Notes under the pieces: model-generated | The model's input: the letters and a program-made list of their open reading frames with translations, nothing else | Databases searched by the model: none | Told to the model about the DNA's origin: nothing | Part shown: positions 10,827-24,430 of the stretch, one piece after another | How positions within the stretch are numbered: position 1 is the first letter of the stretch | Layout of the letters: the number at the start of each line of letters is the position of its first letter | Source of the DNA: Pseudomonas inefficax | GTDB taxonomy: Bacteria; Pseudomonadota; Gammaproteobacteria; Pseudomonadales; Pseudomonadaceae | DNA: 64,000 nt | Direction of reading: 5' to 3' | Assembly (NCBI RefSeq): GCF_900277125.1 | Contig: NZ_OPYN01000001.1 | Coordinates: forward strand, 124,001-188,000 | Position numbers and translations under genes: made by a program

Positions 10827-12194
10827 TCAGCTCTTCTTGACTTTCTCCGGGCGCTTCCAGCCCGAGATGTTGCGTTGACGTGCACGGGCCACTGCCAGGT
10901 CACCTGCCTCTACGGTCTGGGTGATGGTCGAGCCAGCTGCAGTGGTCGCGCCCGACTTGATTTCCACAGGCGCCACCAACGAGTTGTTAGAGCCAATGAA
11001 CACGTCCTCACCCATCACGGTCTTGAACTTGTTGGCGCCATCGTAGTTGCAGGTGATGGTGCCGGCGCCGATGTTGGTGCGTGCACCGATTTCGGCATCG
11101 CCCAGGTAGGTCAGGTGACCGGCCTTGGCGCCTTCCCCGAGGTGGGCGTTTTTCAGTTCGACGAAGTTACCCACATGGGCCTTGGCGTCCAGCACACTGC
11201 CCGGGCGCAGGCGGGCGAACGGGCCGGCATCGCTGCCCTCGCCCATCACGGCGCCTTCAAGGTGGCTGTTGGCCTTGACCACTGCGCCTTTGCGCAGGGT
11301 GGTGTTCTTGATCACGCAGTTAGGGCCGATCTGCACATCGTCCTCGATGACCACCTTTCCTTCGAGAATCACGTTGATGTCGATCAGCACGTCACGGCCA
11401 ACGGTCACTTCACCGCGGACATCGAAGCGCGCCGGGTCGCGCAAGGTAACGCCCTGAGCCATCAGGCGACGGCCTTCACGCAACTGGTAGTGGCGCTCCA
11501 GCTCGGACAGCTGGCGACGGTCGTTGGCGCCTTGCACTTCCATCGGATCGTGCGGCTGTTCGGTAGCCACTACCAGGCCATCGGCCACAGCCATGGCAAT
11601 GACGTCGGTCAGGTAATACTCGCCCTGTGCGTTGTTGTTGGACAGGCGACCCATCCAATCGGCCAGGCGCGCGGCTGGCAGGGCCAGAATACCGGTATTG
11701 CCTTCCTTGATAGCTTTCTGCGCATCGTTGGCATCCTTGTGCTCAACGATGGCAGTCACCTTGCCCTGCTCGTCACGCACGATGCGGCCATAGCCAGTCG
11801 GGTCGTCGAGAGTCACCGTGAGCAAGCCCAGCTGCTGCTCATTGGCCTTGGCCAGCAGACGCTGCAAGGTTTCCACTTCGATCAACGGCACATCACCGTA
11901 CAGCACCAACACGGTTTCGGCAGTCAAAGCCGGCAATGCCTGGGCAACCGCATGGCCGGTACCCAGCTGCTTGTCCTGCATGACAAAGTTCAGGTCGTCG
12001 GCGGCCAGGCGCTCGCGAACCAGCTCGGCACCATGGCCAATGACCACATGAATACCTTGCGGCTGCAGCTGACGCGCGCTGTGGATAACATGGCCGAGCA
12101 TGGAGTTGCCGGCTACCGGGTGCAGCACCTTGGGCAGCGCCGAGCGCATGCGAGTGCCTTGGCCGGCGGCGAGAATAACGATATCGAGTGACAT
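10827..12194 (-). CDS. glmU: Bifunctional GlmU (uridyltransferase/acetyltransferase)
   Basis: Acetylates glucosamine-1-phosphate and then joins it to UTP, giving UDP-GlcNAc for cell wall and lipopolysaccharide. The 455-residue protein has the N-terminal nucleotidyltransferase motif [20 protein letters not shown] (residues 8-27). A C-terminal left-handed beta-helix of hexapeptide repeats ends with the acetyl-CoA site region [12 protein letters not shown]. Full length. It lies downstream of the atp operon on the same strand but is separated from atpC by a terminator. Confidence 0.96.
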   Translation of the reverse strand: MSLDIVILAAGQGTRMRSALPKVLHPVAGNSMLGHVIHSARQLQPQGIHVVIGHGAELVRERLAADDLNFVMQDKQLGTGHAVAQALPALTAETVLVLYGDVPLIEVETLQRLLAKANEQQLGLLTVTLDDPTGYGRIVRDEQGKVTAIVEHKDANDAQKAIKEGNTGILALPAARLADWMGRLSNNNAQGEYYLTDVIAMAVADGLVVATEQPHDPMEVQGANDRRQLSELERHYQLREGRRLMAQGVTLRDPARFDVRGEVTVGRDVLIDINVILEGKVVIEDDVQIGPNCVIKNTTLRKGAVVKANSHLEGAVMGEGSDAGPFARLRPGSVLDAKAHVGNFVELKNAHLGEGAKAGHLTYLGDAEIGARTNIGAGTITCNYDGANKFKTVMGEDVFIGSNNSLVAPVEIKSGATTAAGSTITQTVEAGDLAVARARQRNISGWKRPEKVKKS

Positions 12195-12253
12195 TACTGG
12201 CTACCAATCCTGGGTGGTCAGTGAAATGACCGGTTTTATGGATTACAAAAAAG

Positions 12254-12282
12254 AAAAAGGGTAGCCGATGGCTACCCTTTTT
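12254..12282. terminator. Terminator of the atp operon
   Basis: AAAAAGGGTAGCC pairs with GGCTACCCTTTTT around a 3-base loop. It has A/T runs on both sides, so it can work in both directions. It lies 26 bp past the atpC stop. Confidence 0.9.
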
Positions 12283-12307
12283 CTCAATCTACATGAAGCC
12301 TGCGGAA

Positions 12308-12733
12308 TTAACCGCCGAACTTCTTGCGGATCTGCTGGACGGTACGCAGCTGCGCTGCGGCCTCGGCCAGACGTGCGGATGCGGCACTGTAGTCGAAATC
12401 CGCGCCTTTCTCATGCAGGGCCTTCTCAGCTGCCTTGACGGCATCCTGAGCGGAGGCTTCGTCCAGGTCGGCTGCACGTTGCACGGTGTCGGCGAGTACC
12501 TTGACCATGTTCGGCTGCACTTCCAGGAAGCCACCGGAGATGTAGAACACCTCGCGCTCGCCGCCCTGCTTGGTCAGCGTGATCGGACCAGGCTTGAGAT
12601 TGGTGATCAGCGGCGCGTGGCCTGGAGCGATACCGAGATCGCCCAGGTTGCCGTGCGCTACTACCATCTCGACCAGGCCGGAGAAGATCTCTCCTTCCGC
12701 GCTGACGATATCGCAATGGACTGTCATAGCCAT
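12308..12733 (-). CDS. atpC: ATP synthase F1 subunit epsilon
   Basis: Small central-stalk subunit that couples rotation and can inhibit ATP hydrolysis. The 141-residue protein has the N-terminal beta-sandwich ([15 protein letters not shown]) and a C-terminal pair of helices rich in Ala and charged residues. The start at 12733 has GAGG 7 bp upstream; an internal ATG two codons in is possible. It is the last gene of the operon, 44 bp after atpD. Confidence 0.96.
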   Translation of the reverse strand: MAMTVHCDIVSAEGEIFSGLVEMVVAHGNLGDLGIAPGHAPLITNLKPGPITLTKQGGEREVFYISGGFLEVQPNMVKVLADTVQRAADLDEASAQDAVKAAEKALHEKGADFDYSAASARLAEAAAQLRTVQQIRKKFGG

Positions 12734-12777
12734 CTGCTTGCCTCAACCTGATTAGCGCCCCTTTCGGGGCGCCGGGA

Positions 12778-14181
<1,404 letters not shown>

Positions 14182-15042
14182 TTAAACCGCGGCAGCGCCG
14201 CCGACGATTTCCGAGATCTCCTGGGTGATCGCAGCCTGACGCGCCTTGTTGTAGATCAATTGCAGCTCTTTGATCAAATCACCGGCGTTGTCTGTGGCGT
14301 TCTTCATGGCGATCATCCGGGCCGCTTGTTCAGCAGCGTTGTTCTCGACCACCGCCTGGTACACCTGCGACTCCACGTAACGCACCATCAAGCCGTCCAG
14401 CAGCTCTTTTGCGTCGGGTTCGTACAGGTAATCCCAGTGATGCTTGAGATCCTGATCCGGGGTTGCCACCAACGGTACCAATTGCTCGACCGTCGGTTTT
14501 TGGGTCATGGTGTTGATGAACTTGTTCGAAACCACCGAGAGGCGATCGATACGGCCGTCCAGGTAGGCGTCCAGCATCACTTTGACGGAGCCGATCAGAT
14601 CGTTGATCGATGGCTCTTCGCCCAGGTGGCTGATCGCGGCTACGACGTTGCCGCCAAAGATGCGGAAGAAAGTCGCACCCTTGCTGCCGATCACGCACAG
14701 GTCGATTTCCACGCCCTGTTCGCGGTTTGCGTTCATGTCCTTGACCAGGGCCTTGAACAGGTTGGTGTTCAAGCCACCGCACAGACCACGGTCACTGCTC
14801 ACTACGATATAACCGGCGCGCTTTACAGGGCGCTCGATCATGAACGGGTGGCGGTACTCCGGGTTGGCGTTGGCCAGATGACCGATCACCTGGCGGATAC
14901 GCTCCGCGTAAGGACGGCTAGCAGCCATGCGCATTTGTGCCTTGCGCATCTTGCTGACCGCCACTTTCTCCATGGCGCTGGTAATTTTTTGCGTGCTTTT
15001 GATGCTCGCAATCTTACTGCGAATCTCTTTTGCGCCTGCCAT
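14182..15042 (-). CDS. atpG: ATP synthase F1 subunit gamma
   Basis: Central rotor shaft. The 286-residue protein has the N-terminal helix [20 protein letters not shown] and the conserved [11 protein letters not shown] segment. The C-terminal helix ends in [20 protein letters not shown]. Normal length, between atpA and atpD. Confidence 0.97.
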   Translation of the reverse strand: MAGAKEIRSKIASIKSTQKITSAMEKVAVSKMRKAQMRMAASRPYAERIRQVIGHLANANPEYRHPFMIERPVKRAGYIVVSSDRGLCGGLNTNLFKALVKDMNANREQGVEIDLCVIGSKGATFFRIFGGNVVAAISHLGEEPSINDLIGSVKVMLDAYLDGRIDRLSVVSNKFINTMTQKPTVEQLVPLVATPDQDLKHHWDYLYEPDAKELLDGLMVRYVESQVYQAVVENNAAEQAARMIAMKNATDNAGDLIKELQLIYNKARQAAITQEISEIVGGAAAV

Positions 15043-15090
15043 GTATCACCTATCAGGTTAGCAAGCGGGGGCCGCAGCCCCCGCTGCGGC

Positions 15091-16635
15091 TTACCAGGTC
15101 TGGGTGGCCTTGAACTTCTCGATACCAGCTTTCATGCCAGCGTCGATTTCGTCGTTGAAGTCACCCTTCACGTTGATCTTCGCCATCAGTTCGGCGTGAT
15201 CACGGTTGAAGTAGGCGATCAGAGCTTGCTCGAAGCTGCCGACCTTGGAGACTTCCACGTCAGTCAGGAAACCACGCTCAGCGGCGTACAGCGACAGTGC
15301 CATGTCCGCGATGGACATTGGCGCGTACTGCTTCTGCTTCATCAGCTCGGTTACGCGCTGACCATGCTCCAGCTGCTTGCGGGTCGCTTCGTCCAGATCG
15401 GAAGCGAACTGGGCGAATGCAGCCAGTTCACGGTACTGAGCCAGAGCGGTACGGATACCACCGGACAGCTTCTTGATGATCTTGGTCTGAGCGGCACCAC
15501 CTACGCGGGATACCGAAACACCGGCGTTCACTGCAGGGCGGATGCCCGAGTTGAACATGGCCGATTCCAGGAAGATCTGACCGTCGGTGATGGAAATCAC
15601 GTTGGTCGGAACGAACGCGGAAACGTCGCCAGCCTGGGTTTCGATGATCGGCAGGGCGGTCAGGGAACCGGTCTTGCCAGTGACTGCGCCGTTGGTGAAC
15701 TTCTCGACGTACTCTTCCGAAACGCGCGATGCACGCTCCAGCAGACGGGAGTGGAGATAGAACACGTCGCCTGGGTACGCTTCGCGTCCTGGTGGACGGC
15801 GCAGCAGCAGGGAGATCTGACGATAGGCAACGGCCTGCTTGGACAGGTCATCGTAAACGATCAGAGCGTCTTCACCGCGGTCACGGAAGAACTCGCCCAT
15901 GGTGCAGCCGGCGTATGGCGCCAGGAACTGCAGTGCGGCGGATTCCGAAGCACTGGCAACGACCACGATGGTGTTGGCCAGGGCGCCGGCTTCTTCCAGC
16001 TTGCGAACGATGTTGGCAACGGTGGAACGCTTTTGGCCGACAGCAACATAAACACAGAAAATACCGGAGTCTTTCTGGTTGATGATGGCGTCGATGGCCA
16101 TGGCGGTCTTGCCGATCTGACGGTCACCGATGATCAGCTCGCGCTGGCCACGGCCGACAGGGATCATGGCGTCGACGGACTTGTAGCCAGTCTGTACAGG
16201 CTGGTCTACCGACTTACGCCAGATAACGCCCGGAGCGACCTTTTCGACCGCGTCGGTTTCGGTGGTGGTCAGAGGACCCTTGCCATCGATCGGGTTACCC
16301 AGAGCGTCGACGACGCGGCCCAGCAGGCCTTTGCCGACCGGAACTTCCAGGATGCGACCGGTGCACTTGGCGCTCATGCCTTCGGCGAGGGTGTCATAGG
16401 CACCCAGGATCACTGCACCTACGGAGTCTTGCTCCAGGTTCAGGGCCATGCCGAAAACGCTGCCAGGGAACTCGATCATTTCGCCGTACATGACGTCGGC
16501 CAGACCGTGGATCCGCACGATACCGTCGGATACCGAAACAACGGTACCTTCGTTACGGGCTTGGGAGCTCACATCGAGGTTGTCGATGCGGCCCTTGATG
16601 ATTTCACTAATTTCGGAAGGATTGAGTTGCTGCAT
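15091..16635 (-). CDS. atpA: ATP synthase F1 subunit alpha
   Basis: Non-catalytic nucleotide-binding subunit that alternates with beta in the F1 hexamer. The 514-residue protein has the P-loop GDRQIGKT at 170-177 and the family signature [13 protein letters not shown]. Full length, 48 bp upstream of atpG. The frames opposite this gene and its neighbours are open for over 800 codons on the plus strand, an effect of high-GC codon use rather than a real gene. Confidence 0.98.
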   Translation of the reverse strand: MQQLNPSEISEIIKGRIDNLDVSSQARNEGTVVSVSDGIVRIHGLADVMYGEMIEFPGSVFGMALNLEQDSVGAVILGAYDTLAEGMSAKCTGRILEVPVGKGLLGRVVDALGNPIDGKGPLTTTETDAVEKVAPGVIWRKSVDQPVQTGYKSVDAMIPVGRGQRELIIGDRQIGKTAMAIDAIINQKDSGIFCVYVAVGQKRSTVANIVRKLEEAGALANTIVVVASASESAALQFLAPYAGCTMGEFFRDRGEDALIVYDDLSKQAVAYRQISLLLRRPPGREAYPGDVFYLHSRLLERASRVSEEYVEKFTNGAVTGKTGSLTALPIIETQAGDVSAFVPTNVISITDGQIFLESAMFNSGIRPAVNAGVSVSRVGGAAQTKIIKKLSGGIRTALAQYRELAAFAQFASDLDEATRKQLEHGQRVTELMKQKQYAPMSIADMALSLYAAERGFLTDVEVSKVGSFEQALIAYFNRDHAELMAKINVKGDFNDEIDAGMKAGIEKFKATQTW

Positions 16636-16656
16636 TGCTCTGCTGCCCCTTCAAAC

Positions 16657-17193
16657 TCAAGATTTCAATGCTTCGGCCAGTTTCGCGATCTTGCCGCGAA
16701 CAGAGCCATCGATTACCAGGTCACCAGCGCGGATGACGACGCCGCCAATCAGGCTGGCATCCTCCGACGCGTGCAGGCGCACTTCCTGGCCTAACCGTGC
16801 ACTGAGAACCTTGGCGAGTTTGTCTTGCTGTTCTTGGTTCAACGCGAAGGCACTGGTGACTTCCACGTCCACGGATTTCTCTTGCTCGGCCTTGTACAGG
16901 TCGAACAGGGCGGCAATCTCCGGCAGAAGCAGGAGACGGTCGTTTTCCGCGGCAACATGAATGAAATTCTGTGCCTGTGCATTGAACTTGTCACCGCACA
17001 CGTCAATGAACGTGGCGGCCTTTTCTGCGCTCGTCAGTCGCGGGGCCTTGAGCAGGCGCTGCATGGTGTCGTCTTGCGACACCGCAGCAGCCAGGCCGAG
17101 CATGGCTGACCAATTGGCCAGTTGCTGATGGGCCTGGGCATGCTCAAAGGCAGCCTTAGCGTAAGGTCGGGCCAACGTGGTCAGTTCTGCCAT
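16657..17193 (-). CDS. atpH: ATP synthase F1 subunit delta
   Basis: Joins the top of F1 to the peripheral stalk. The 178-residue protein begins [16 protein letters not shown], typical of the family, and ends with the conserved [20 protein letters not shown] segment. Normal length, between atpF and atpA in the operon. Confidence 0.96.
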
Positions 17194-17205
17194 GATCGCC
17201 CTCGC

Positions 17206-17676
17206 TTAAATTTCAGCGGCCAGTTTGTTAACCAGCTCCGCATGCGCGTTTTGATCGATTGTGGCGCCAAGGATCTTTTCAGCACCGCCAACGGCCAGGG
17301 CACCCACTTGGGCACGCAGGGCGTCTTTAGCGCTGTTCAGTTCCTGTTCGATCTCGGCCAGAGCCTGAGCCTTCACACGGTCAGCTTCGACGCGGGCCTG
17401 ATCACGGGCTTCCTCGACAAGCTGAGCAGCGCGCTTCTTGCTTTGCTCAATGATTTCGGCTGCCTGTGCTTTAGCTTCACGCAGTTGCTGACCCACTTTC
17501 TCTTGGGCCAGCTCCAGGTCGCGAGCTGCGCGGTTGGCAGCGTCCAAGCCGTCGGCAATCTTCTTTTGACGCTCTTGCAGAGCAGTGATGACCGGAGGCC
17601 ATACGTACTTCATGCAGAAGAGTACAAAAATCAGAAAAGCAACGGATTGGCCAATCAGGGTTGCATTAATGTTCAC
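17206..17676 (-). CDS. atpF: ATP synthase Fo subunit b
   Basis: Peripheral-stalk subunit. The 156-residue protein has one N-terminal membrane helix ([20 protein letters not shown]). A long charged, Ala-rich helix follows (residues about 30-140) and forms the parallel dimer. It ends 12 bp before atpH. Confidence 0.96.
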   Translation of the reverse strand: MNINATLIGQSVAFLIFVLFCMKYVWPPVITALQERQKKIADGLDAANRAARDLELAQEKVGQQLREAKAQAAEIIEQSKKRAAQLVEEARDQARVEADRVKAQALAEIEQELNSAKDALRAQVGALAVGGAEKILGATIDQNAHAELVNKLAAEI

Positions 17677-17733
17677 GCCAACACCTCGCTCGGTCTTAAT
17701 TCATCACAGCCATCAACTCGTGGGTACGAGTGA

Positions 17734-18006
<273 letters not shown>

Positions 18007-18135
18007 TTACGTCGTATTGGTTAGGTTTTTAGTTTGAAGCGGTAAAACAAATCGTTTGGTACAGCATGCCCTTGCGGACTTTTTAAGCCCTCCCCCCAAA
18101 CGAGCGGGGAAGGCTATCAGACACGCCAGGCGGTC

Positions 18136-19429
<1,294 letters not shown>

Positions 19430-19455
19430 CACAACTGCTCCTCGGAAGTCGACCA

Positions 19456-19475
19456 CCAAGTCAGCTATGACTTGG
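19456..19475. promoter_or_regulatory. Inverted repeat in the atp operon leader
   Basis: CCAAGTCA-GCTA-TGACTTGG is a perfect 8-bp inverted repeat 27 bp upstream of the atpI start. It can form an RNA hairpin in the leader or serve as an operator. Its role is unknown. Confidence 0.4.
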
Positions 19476-19578
19476 CATAATTTGTGCCGACAAAATGCGC
19501 GCAGAGTATAGGGGTGGATTAACCCCTATTCAACTATTCGGTAGTGATTTCCGACTGCGCGCTACAACGGGAATTGTT

Positions 19579-20451
19579 TCAGCGGATGTGAGCAAGCACG
19601 CCTTGCAACTCGTCAAGCGAGTTGTAGCGAATAACCAATTGGCCTTTGCCCTTGTTGCCATGGCGGATCTGCACGGCCGAGCCCAGGCGCTCTGCGAGCC
19701 GCTGTTCAAGGCGTGCAATATCCGGATCAGGTTTGCTCGGTTCGACCGGATCAGGTTTGTCGCTGAGCCACTGACGAACCAGTGCCTCGGTTTGGCGCAC
19801 GGTGAGGCCACGTGCGACAACATGACGCGCCCCCTCCTCCTGGCGATGTTCTTCCAGGCCGAGCAATGCACGGGCGTGGCCCATCTCCAGGTCGCCATGG
19901 GCGAGCATCGTCTTGATCGCGTCTGGCAGGGTGATCAGGCGCAGCAGGTTGGCCACGGTTACCCGCGACTTGCCCACGGCATCGGCCACCTGTTGCTGGG
20001 TGAGCTCGAACTCCTGCTGCAGACGCTGCAGGGCCAGCGCCTCTTCCAGCGGATTGAGGTCTTCACGCTGGATGTTTTCGATCAGCGCCATGGCGATGGC
20101 GGCTTCGTCGGGCACTTCGCGGACCATCGCCGGAATCTTGTCCAGGCCAGCCTGCTGGGTGGCGCGCCAGCGGCGCTCACCGGCGATGATCTCGTAGCGG
20201 TTGCCATCGATCGGGCGCACCACGATCGGTTGCATCACGCCATGGTTGCGAATCGAGTGCGCGAGCTCTTCCAGCGCCTGCGGGTCCATGTCCCGGCGCG
20301 GCTGGTATTTGCCACGCTGGATCAGTTCGACCGGCAGGTGTTGCAGTTCTTTCTGGTCGATCTTCACAGCCTGCTCTTCGAGCGCGCTGACGGAAGGACC
20401 ACTGAGCAGTGCATCCAACCCACGTCCGAGACCCCGTTTCTTGACGGCCAT
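19579..20451 (-). CDS. parB: Chromosome partitioning protein ParB
   Basis: CTP-dependent DNA clamp that loads at parS and aids origin segregation. The 290-residue protein has the CTP-binding motifs (GERRWRATQQAGL and ENIQREDLNPLEEA) and the helix-turn-helix LTQQQVADAVGKSRVTVANL. A C-terminal dimerisation domain ends the chain. Three parS sites are visible in this window. It lies 9 bp downstream of parA. Confidence 0.97.
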   Translation of the reverse strand: MAVKKRGLGRGLDALLSGPSVSALEEQAVKIDQKELQHLPVELIQRGKYQPRRDMDPQALEELAHSIRNHGVMQPIVVRPIDGNRYEIIAGERRWRATQQAGLDKIPAMVREVPDEAAIAMALIENIQREDLNPLEEALALQRLQQEFELTQQQVADAVGKSRVTVANLLRLITLPDAIKTMLAHGDLEMGHARALLGLEEHRQEEGARHVVARGLTVRQTEALVRQWLSDKPDPVEPSKPDPDIARLEQRLAERLGSAVQIRHGNKGKGQLVIRYNSLDELQGVLAHIR

Positions 20452-20460
20452 ACGGATTCC

Positions 20461-21252
20461 TTAAGTTGTTTGTGCAGTGCGTGATTGACGGCGTTGACGG
20501 CGTACCAGTTCCCCGGCCAGGGCCAGATAAGCCAGCGCGCCGCGCGATTGCTTGTCGTAAGCCAGGGCCGGCATGCCGAAGCTCGGGGCTTCGGCCAGGC
20601 GAATGTTGCGCGGAATGACCGTGTCGTACAGCTGCGGGCCAAAGTGCTCTTTGAGCTGCGCCGAGACATCGTTGTTCAGGCTCAGGCGCGGATCGTACAT
20701 GGTCCGCAGCAGGCCCTCGATTTTCAGCTCCGGGTTCAACCGGGCGGCAATCCGCTTGATGTTATCCACAAGGTCGCTGAGACCTTCCAGTGCGTAATAC
20801 TCGCACTGCATCGGGATGATCACGCCATCGGAGGCGACCAGGGCATTGAGCGTGAGCATCGACAACGACGGCGGGCAGTCGATGAGGATGAAATCGTAAT
20901 TGTCGCGGATCGGTGCCAAGGCATTGCGCAGGCGGCTTTCCTTGACCTGCATTTCCAGCAGCACCACTTCGGCAGCGGTCAGGTCACGGTTGGCCGGCAG
21001 CAACTGGAAACCACCGTGTTCGGAGTAATGCATGGCCTGGGCCAGGTCGCATTCCCCGATCAACAGGTCGTAGACCGAATGCTCGAGCTCGTGCTTGTCC
21101 ACACCGCTGCCCATGGTGGCGTTGCCCTGCGGATCGAGGTCGATCAGCAGCACACGACGCTTGGTCGCAGCCAGCGAGGCGGCGAGATTGATACAGGTGG
21201 TGGTCTTGCCCACACCACCTTTCTGGTTCGCGATTGCGAATACCTTAGCCAT
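20461..21252 (-). CDS. parA: Chromosome partitioning ATPase ParA
   Basis: Walker-type ATPase that binds nucleoid DNA and pulls ParB-parS complexes apart. The 263-residue protein has the deviant Walker A NQKGGVGKTT with the signature lysine near residue 11. It also shows the RVLLIDLDPQGNAT segment and Walker B DFILIDCPPSLS. Normal chromosomal ParA length with no N-terminal helix-turn-helix, unlike many plasmid ParA proteins. Confidence 0.97.
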   Translation of the reverse strand: MAKVFAIANQKGGVGKTTTCINLAASLAATKRRVLLIDLDPQGNATMGSGVDKHELEHSVYDLLIGECDLAQAMHYSEHGGFQLLPANRDLTAAEVVLLEMQVKESRLRNALAPIRDNYDFILIDCPPSLSMLTLNALVASDGVIIPMQCEYYALEGLSDLVDNIKRIAARLNPELKIEGLLRTMYDPRLSLNNDVSAQLKEHFGPQLYDTVIPRNIRLAEAPSFGMPALAYDKQSRGALAYLALAGELVRRQRRQSRTAQTT

Positions 21253-21270
21253 TGTTGCGTGTGTTCCCAG

Positions 21271-21921
21271 TCATGCCTTGCGGCGCAGTATCAGCAGATG
21301 GCGCTGGCCCTGGCAACCCGGAACGGTCAGGGCCTGCTCGCTTTCCACTGTGAAGTCTGCGGGCAATGCTACCAGTTCATCGGCAGGATGCAGCCCCTTC
21401 ATTGCAAGCCATTGCGTCCCGGTGTCGCCCAGATGGCGGGTCCAGTTGGTGAAGTTCTCCATGCTGCTGAAGGCGCGGGAGATGATTCCGTCGAACGCTT
21501 GTATTGGCTGGAAGGCCTCGACCCGGCTGTGGATAACCGTGAGGTTGTCCAGCTTGAGTTCCATTTTCACCTGGGTCAGGAAGCGGGTCTTCTTGCCATT
21601 GGCGTCCAGCACCGTCACGCGTTTGTGCGGATGCAGGATAGCTAACGGGATACCGGGCATGCCACCGCCGCTGCCGACATCCAGCCAATTGTCACGCTCG
21701 CTGTGGATAAACGGCATGACACTGAGGCTGTCGAGCAGGTGGCGCGACACCATCTCGTCGGGGTCGCGCACGGCAGTGAGGTTGTAGGCTTTGTTCCACT
21801 TGATCAACAGGGCAAGGTAGCCGAGCAGCTTTTCGTGATGCTCTGCGGTCAGCTCGACACCGAGCTGGCGCGCACCTGTGGACAACTCTTCAGCGTGTTG
21901 TGGGGTGACCAGGGAACTCAA
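21271..21921 (-). CDS. rsmG: 16S rRNA (guanine527-N7)-methyltransferase
   Basis: Methylates G527 of 16S rRNA using SAM. The 216-residue protein has the SAM motif [17 protein letters not shown] and the segment [14 protein letters not shown]. Its ATG overlaps the stop of mnmG (ATGA), so they are translated as a coupled pair. Confidence 0.96.
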   Translation of the reverse strand: MSSLVTPQHAEELSTGARQLGVELTAEHHEKLLGYLALLIKWNKAYNLTAVRDPDEMVSRHLLDSLSVMPFIHSERDNWLDVGSGGGMPGIPLAILHPHKRVTVLDANGKKTRFLTQVKMELKLDNLTVIHSRVEAFQPIQAFDGIISRAFSSMENFTNWTRHLGDTGTQWLAMKGLHPADELVALPADFTVESEQALTVPGCQGQRHLLILRRKA

Positions 21922-23813
21922 GCGCTTTGCTCCAATTCGCGGCCAGCGCCGCGTTTTTTCAAGTGAATCAGCAACAGGGAAATCGCCGCCGGGGTGACGC
22001 CCGGGATGCGCGAGGCCTGGCCCAGGGTCTCCGGACGGGTCTGGCCCAGCTTGCCCTGGATTTCCTTGGAAAGGCCGGAAATCGTCGAGTAATCGATATC
22101 CACAGGCAGGCGAGTGTCTTCGCTGGCGCGCAGACGGGCGATCTCATCCTGTTGGCGGTCGATGTAACCGGCGTACTTGGTGCGGATTTCGACCTGCTCG
22201 GCGACCTGTGGATCTATCGCTTCGCCGCCGGTTGCCTCGATCAGGCCGGCGTAGTCGATTTCCGGCCGCGCCAGCAGGTTCAGCAGGCTGTACTCATGGC
22301 TGAGCGGGGTGCCGAACTTATCCACAATGGCTCGGCCTTGCTCGGTGTTCGGGCGTACCCAGGTCGACTTCAGGCGCTGCTCCTCGCGTTCGATGCCGTC
22401 GCGCTTGGCGCAGAAGGCGGCCCAGCGCTGGTCGTCGATCAGGCCAAGCTCGCGGCCCTTTTCGGTCAGGCGCAGGTCGGCGTTGTCTTCGCGCAGGATC
22501 AGACGGTACTCGGCACGCGAAGTGAACATGCGGTACGGCTCCTGGGTACCCAGGGTAATCAGGTCGTCGACCAGTACACCGATGTACGCCTCGTCGCGGC
22601 GCGGGCACCAGCTATCACGGCCCTGCGCACGCAGTGCGGCGTTGGTCCCGGCCAGCAAGCCCTGGGCGCCGGCTTCTTCGTAACCGGTGGTGCCGTTGAT
22701 CTGCCCGGCAAAGAACAGGCCGCCGATGACTTTGGTCTCGAGGCTGTACTTGAGATCACGGGGGTCGAAGTAGTCGTACTCGATGGCATAACCCGGGCGC
22801 ACGATGTGGGCGTTTTCCATGCCGCGGATCGACCGCACCAGCTCCAGCTGCACGTCGAACGGCAGCGAAGTGGAAATACCGTTGGGGTACAGCTCATGGG
22901 TGGTCAGGCCTTCCGGCTCGATGAACACCTGGTGGCTTTCCTTGTCGGCGAAGCGATGGATCTTGTCTTCGATCGAAGGGCAGTAGCGCGGCCCGACACC
23001 TTCGATCACACCCGAGTACATCGGCGAACGGTCGAGGTTCGAGGCGATGATCTCGTGGGTGCGTGCATTGGTGTGGGTGATCCAGCAGCTCACCTGGCGC
23101 GGATGCATCTGGGCATTGCCCATGAACGACATCACCGGAATCGGCGTATCGCCTGGCTGCTCAGTCATCACCGAGAAGTCCACCGAACGGCCATCGATGC
23201 GAGGCGGGGTACCGGTTTTCAGGCGGCCAACGCGCAGCGGCAATTCACGCATGCGGTGGGCCAGGGCGATCGAAGGAGGGTCGCCGGCGCGACCACCGGA
23301 ATGGTTTTGCAAACCAATGTGGATAAGGCCGCCGAGGAAGGTACCGGTGGTCAATACCACCGATTCGGCAAAGAAACGCAGGCCCATCTGGGTCACCACG
23401 CCTTTGACCTGGTCCTGCTCGACGATCAGGTCGTCGCAGGACTGCTGGAATATCCACAGGTTCGGCTGGTTTTCCAGGATTTCACGCACCACTGCCTTGT
23501 AGATGGCGCGGTCGGCCTGTGCACGGGTGGCGCGTACCGCCGGCCCCTTGCGGTTGTTCAGAACGCGGAACTGGATGCCGCTCTTGTCGGTTGCCAAAGC
23601 CATGGCACCGCCGAGGGCATCGATCTCTTTGACCAGATGGCTTTTGCCAATACCGCCGATGGCGGGGTTGCAGCTCATGTGACCGAGGGTTTCCACGTTA
23701 TGGGTCAGCAGCAGGGTTTTCACACCCATGCGTGCAGACGCAAGCGCAGCCTCGGTACCGGCATGGCCGCCGCCGATGACGATCACTTCAAAACGGGAAG
23801 GGAAATCCACCAC
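21918..23813 (-). CDS. mnmG: tRNA uridine-5-carboxymethylaminomethyl synthase MnmG
   Basis: With MnmE, modifies the wobble uridine (cmnm5U34) of several tRNAs. The 631-residue FAD protein has the dinucleotide motif [19 protein letters not shown] at the N-terminus and the GidA signatures [12 protein letters not shown] and [13 protein letters not shown]. Full length. The 617-bp region upstream holds a cluster of DnaA boxes. Confidence 0.97.
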   Translation of the reverse strand: MVDFPSRFEVIVIGGGHAGTEAALASARMGVKTLLLTHNVETLGHMSCNPAIGGIGKSHLVKEIDALGGAMALATDKSGIQFRVLNNRKGPAVRATRAQADRAIYKAVVREILENQPNLWIFQQSCDDLIVEQDQVKGVVTQMGLRFFAESVVLTTGTFLGGLIHIGLQNHSGGRAGDPPSIALAHRMRELPLRVGRLKTGTPPRIDGRSVDFSVMTEQPGDTPIPVMSFMGNAQMHPRQVSCWITHTNARTHEIIASNLDRSPMYSGVIEGVGPRYCPSIEDKIHRFADKESHQVFIEPEGLTTHELYPNGISTSLPFDVQLELVRSIRGMENAHIVRPGYAIEYDYFDPRDLKYSLETKVIGGLFFAGQINGTTGYEEAGAQGLLAGTNAALRAQGRDSWCPRRDEAYIGVLVDDLITLGTQEPYRMFTSRAEYRLILREDNADLRLTEKGRELGLIDDQRWAAFCAKRDGIEREEQRLKSTWVRPNTEQGRAIVDKFGTPLSHEYSLLNLLARPEIDYAGLIEATGGEAIDPQVAEQVEIRTKYAGYIDRQQDEIARLRASEDTRLPVDIDYSTISGLSKEIQGKLGQTRPETLGQASRIPGVTPAAISLLLIHLKKRGAGRELEQSA

Positions 23814-24240
23814 GCACCTCGTGCCTGTTTTTGCGAATAGAGAAGGTAAGCGGACAAGTATAGGGACTTCACCCCCTTTAAAGAAACCTTCTGAGCAAAA
23901 TTTGACCAGCCTGTGGATGAGTGGCAGGTAACAGAAATCAAAGAGGAGAAATTTAAAAAAGCTTTGTTTTTATGTTTATTCTTATGCACAAGCTCTTCTG
24001 TGGATAAGGTTACGTAGGCCTTTGTTCATGCTGCCTAGGGAAAAATTAAACCCTGTGGCTGGAGTGCCATGAGGGCTATGGATAACACGATTTAGCCTGT
24101 GGATTAAATGGCTGTTTACCCACAGGCGGGTTTGTCCTCAGAAAAAAAGCCTGCTTATCAACGGACCTGAAGGCGAGTTTTCCACAGAGCTCCTGAGCAC
24201 GGATTCGAGCCTGTGAATGGAAAAAAACATGGAGGTAGGG
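23814..24240. other. Second DnaA-box cluster (oriC2-like), mnmG-mnmE gap
   Basis: This gap has no gene. It holds one perfect DnaA box, TGTGGATAA at 23999-24007, and several one- or two-mismatch boxes: 23912, 23982, 24077, 24098, 24116, 24155 and 24178. They lie beside an AT-rich stretch (23936-23985) that could unwind. Work on P. putida and P. aeruginosa described two autonomously replicating origin fragments, one of them near gidA (mnmG), and this matches that second one. Origin activity in this strain is inferred. Confidence 0.7.
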
Positions 24241-24255
24241 CTGGATACGGACAAG

Positions 24256-24344
24256 GTGGGAGCGGGCGAGCCCGCGAAAGCGTCGGTACAGCCACAGAGA
24301 TTCAGGGCTTGTAAGGGCCTCTTCGCGGGCACGCCCGCTCCCAC
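24256..24344. repeat. REP inverted pair upstream of the mnmE terminator
   Basis: GTGGGAGCGGGCGAGCCCGC at 24256 and the diverged mirror arm at 24322-24344 form the same REP pair type seen at 4.9 and 10.6 kb. Confidence 0.85.
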
Positions 24345-24379
24345 AGGTACCCGGTTATCCCCTGTAACGAATTACAGGC

Positions 24380-24408
24380 AAAAAAAAGCCGCTCCCGAAG
24401 GAGCGGCT
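24380..24408 (-). terminator. Intrinsic terminator of mnmE
   Basis: The stem AGCCGCTCC/GGAGCGGCT with loop CGAA is followed on the minus strand by seven or more T residues. It lies 22 bp past the mnmE stop. Confidence 0.9.
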
Positions 24409-24430
24409 CTTGGGCTTGCCTGGCTGTGGA

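Noticed and set aside
14260..16794. Plus-strand open frame of 844 codons opposite atpG/atpA
   Set aside because: It mirrors two conserved genes and spans their gap. The composition (Gln/Val/Asp/Leu/Gly rich) is typical of antisense translation.
21927..23840. Plus-strand open frame of 637 codons opposite mnmG
   Set aside because: Antisense of a full-length conserved gene.
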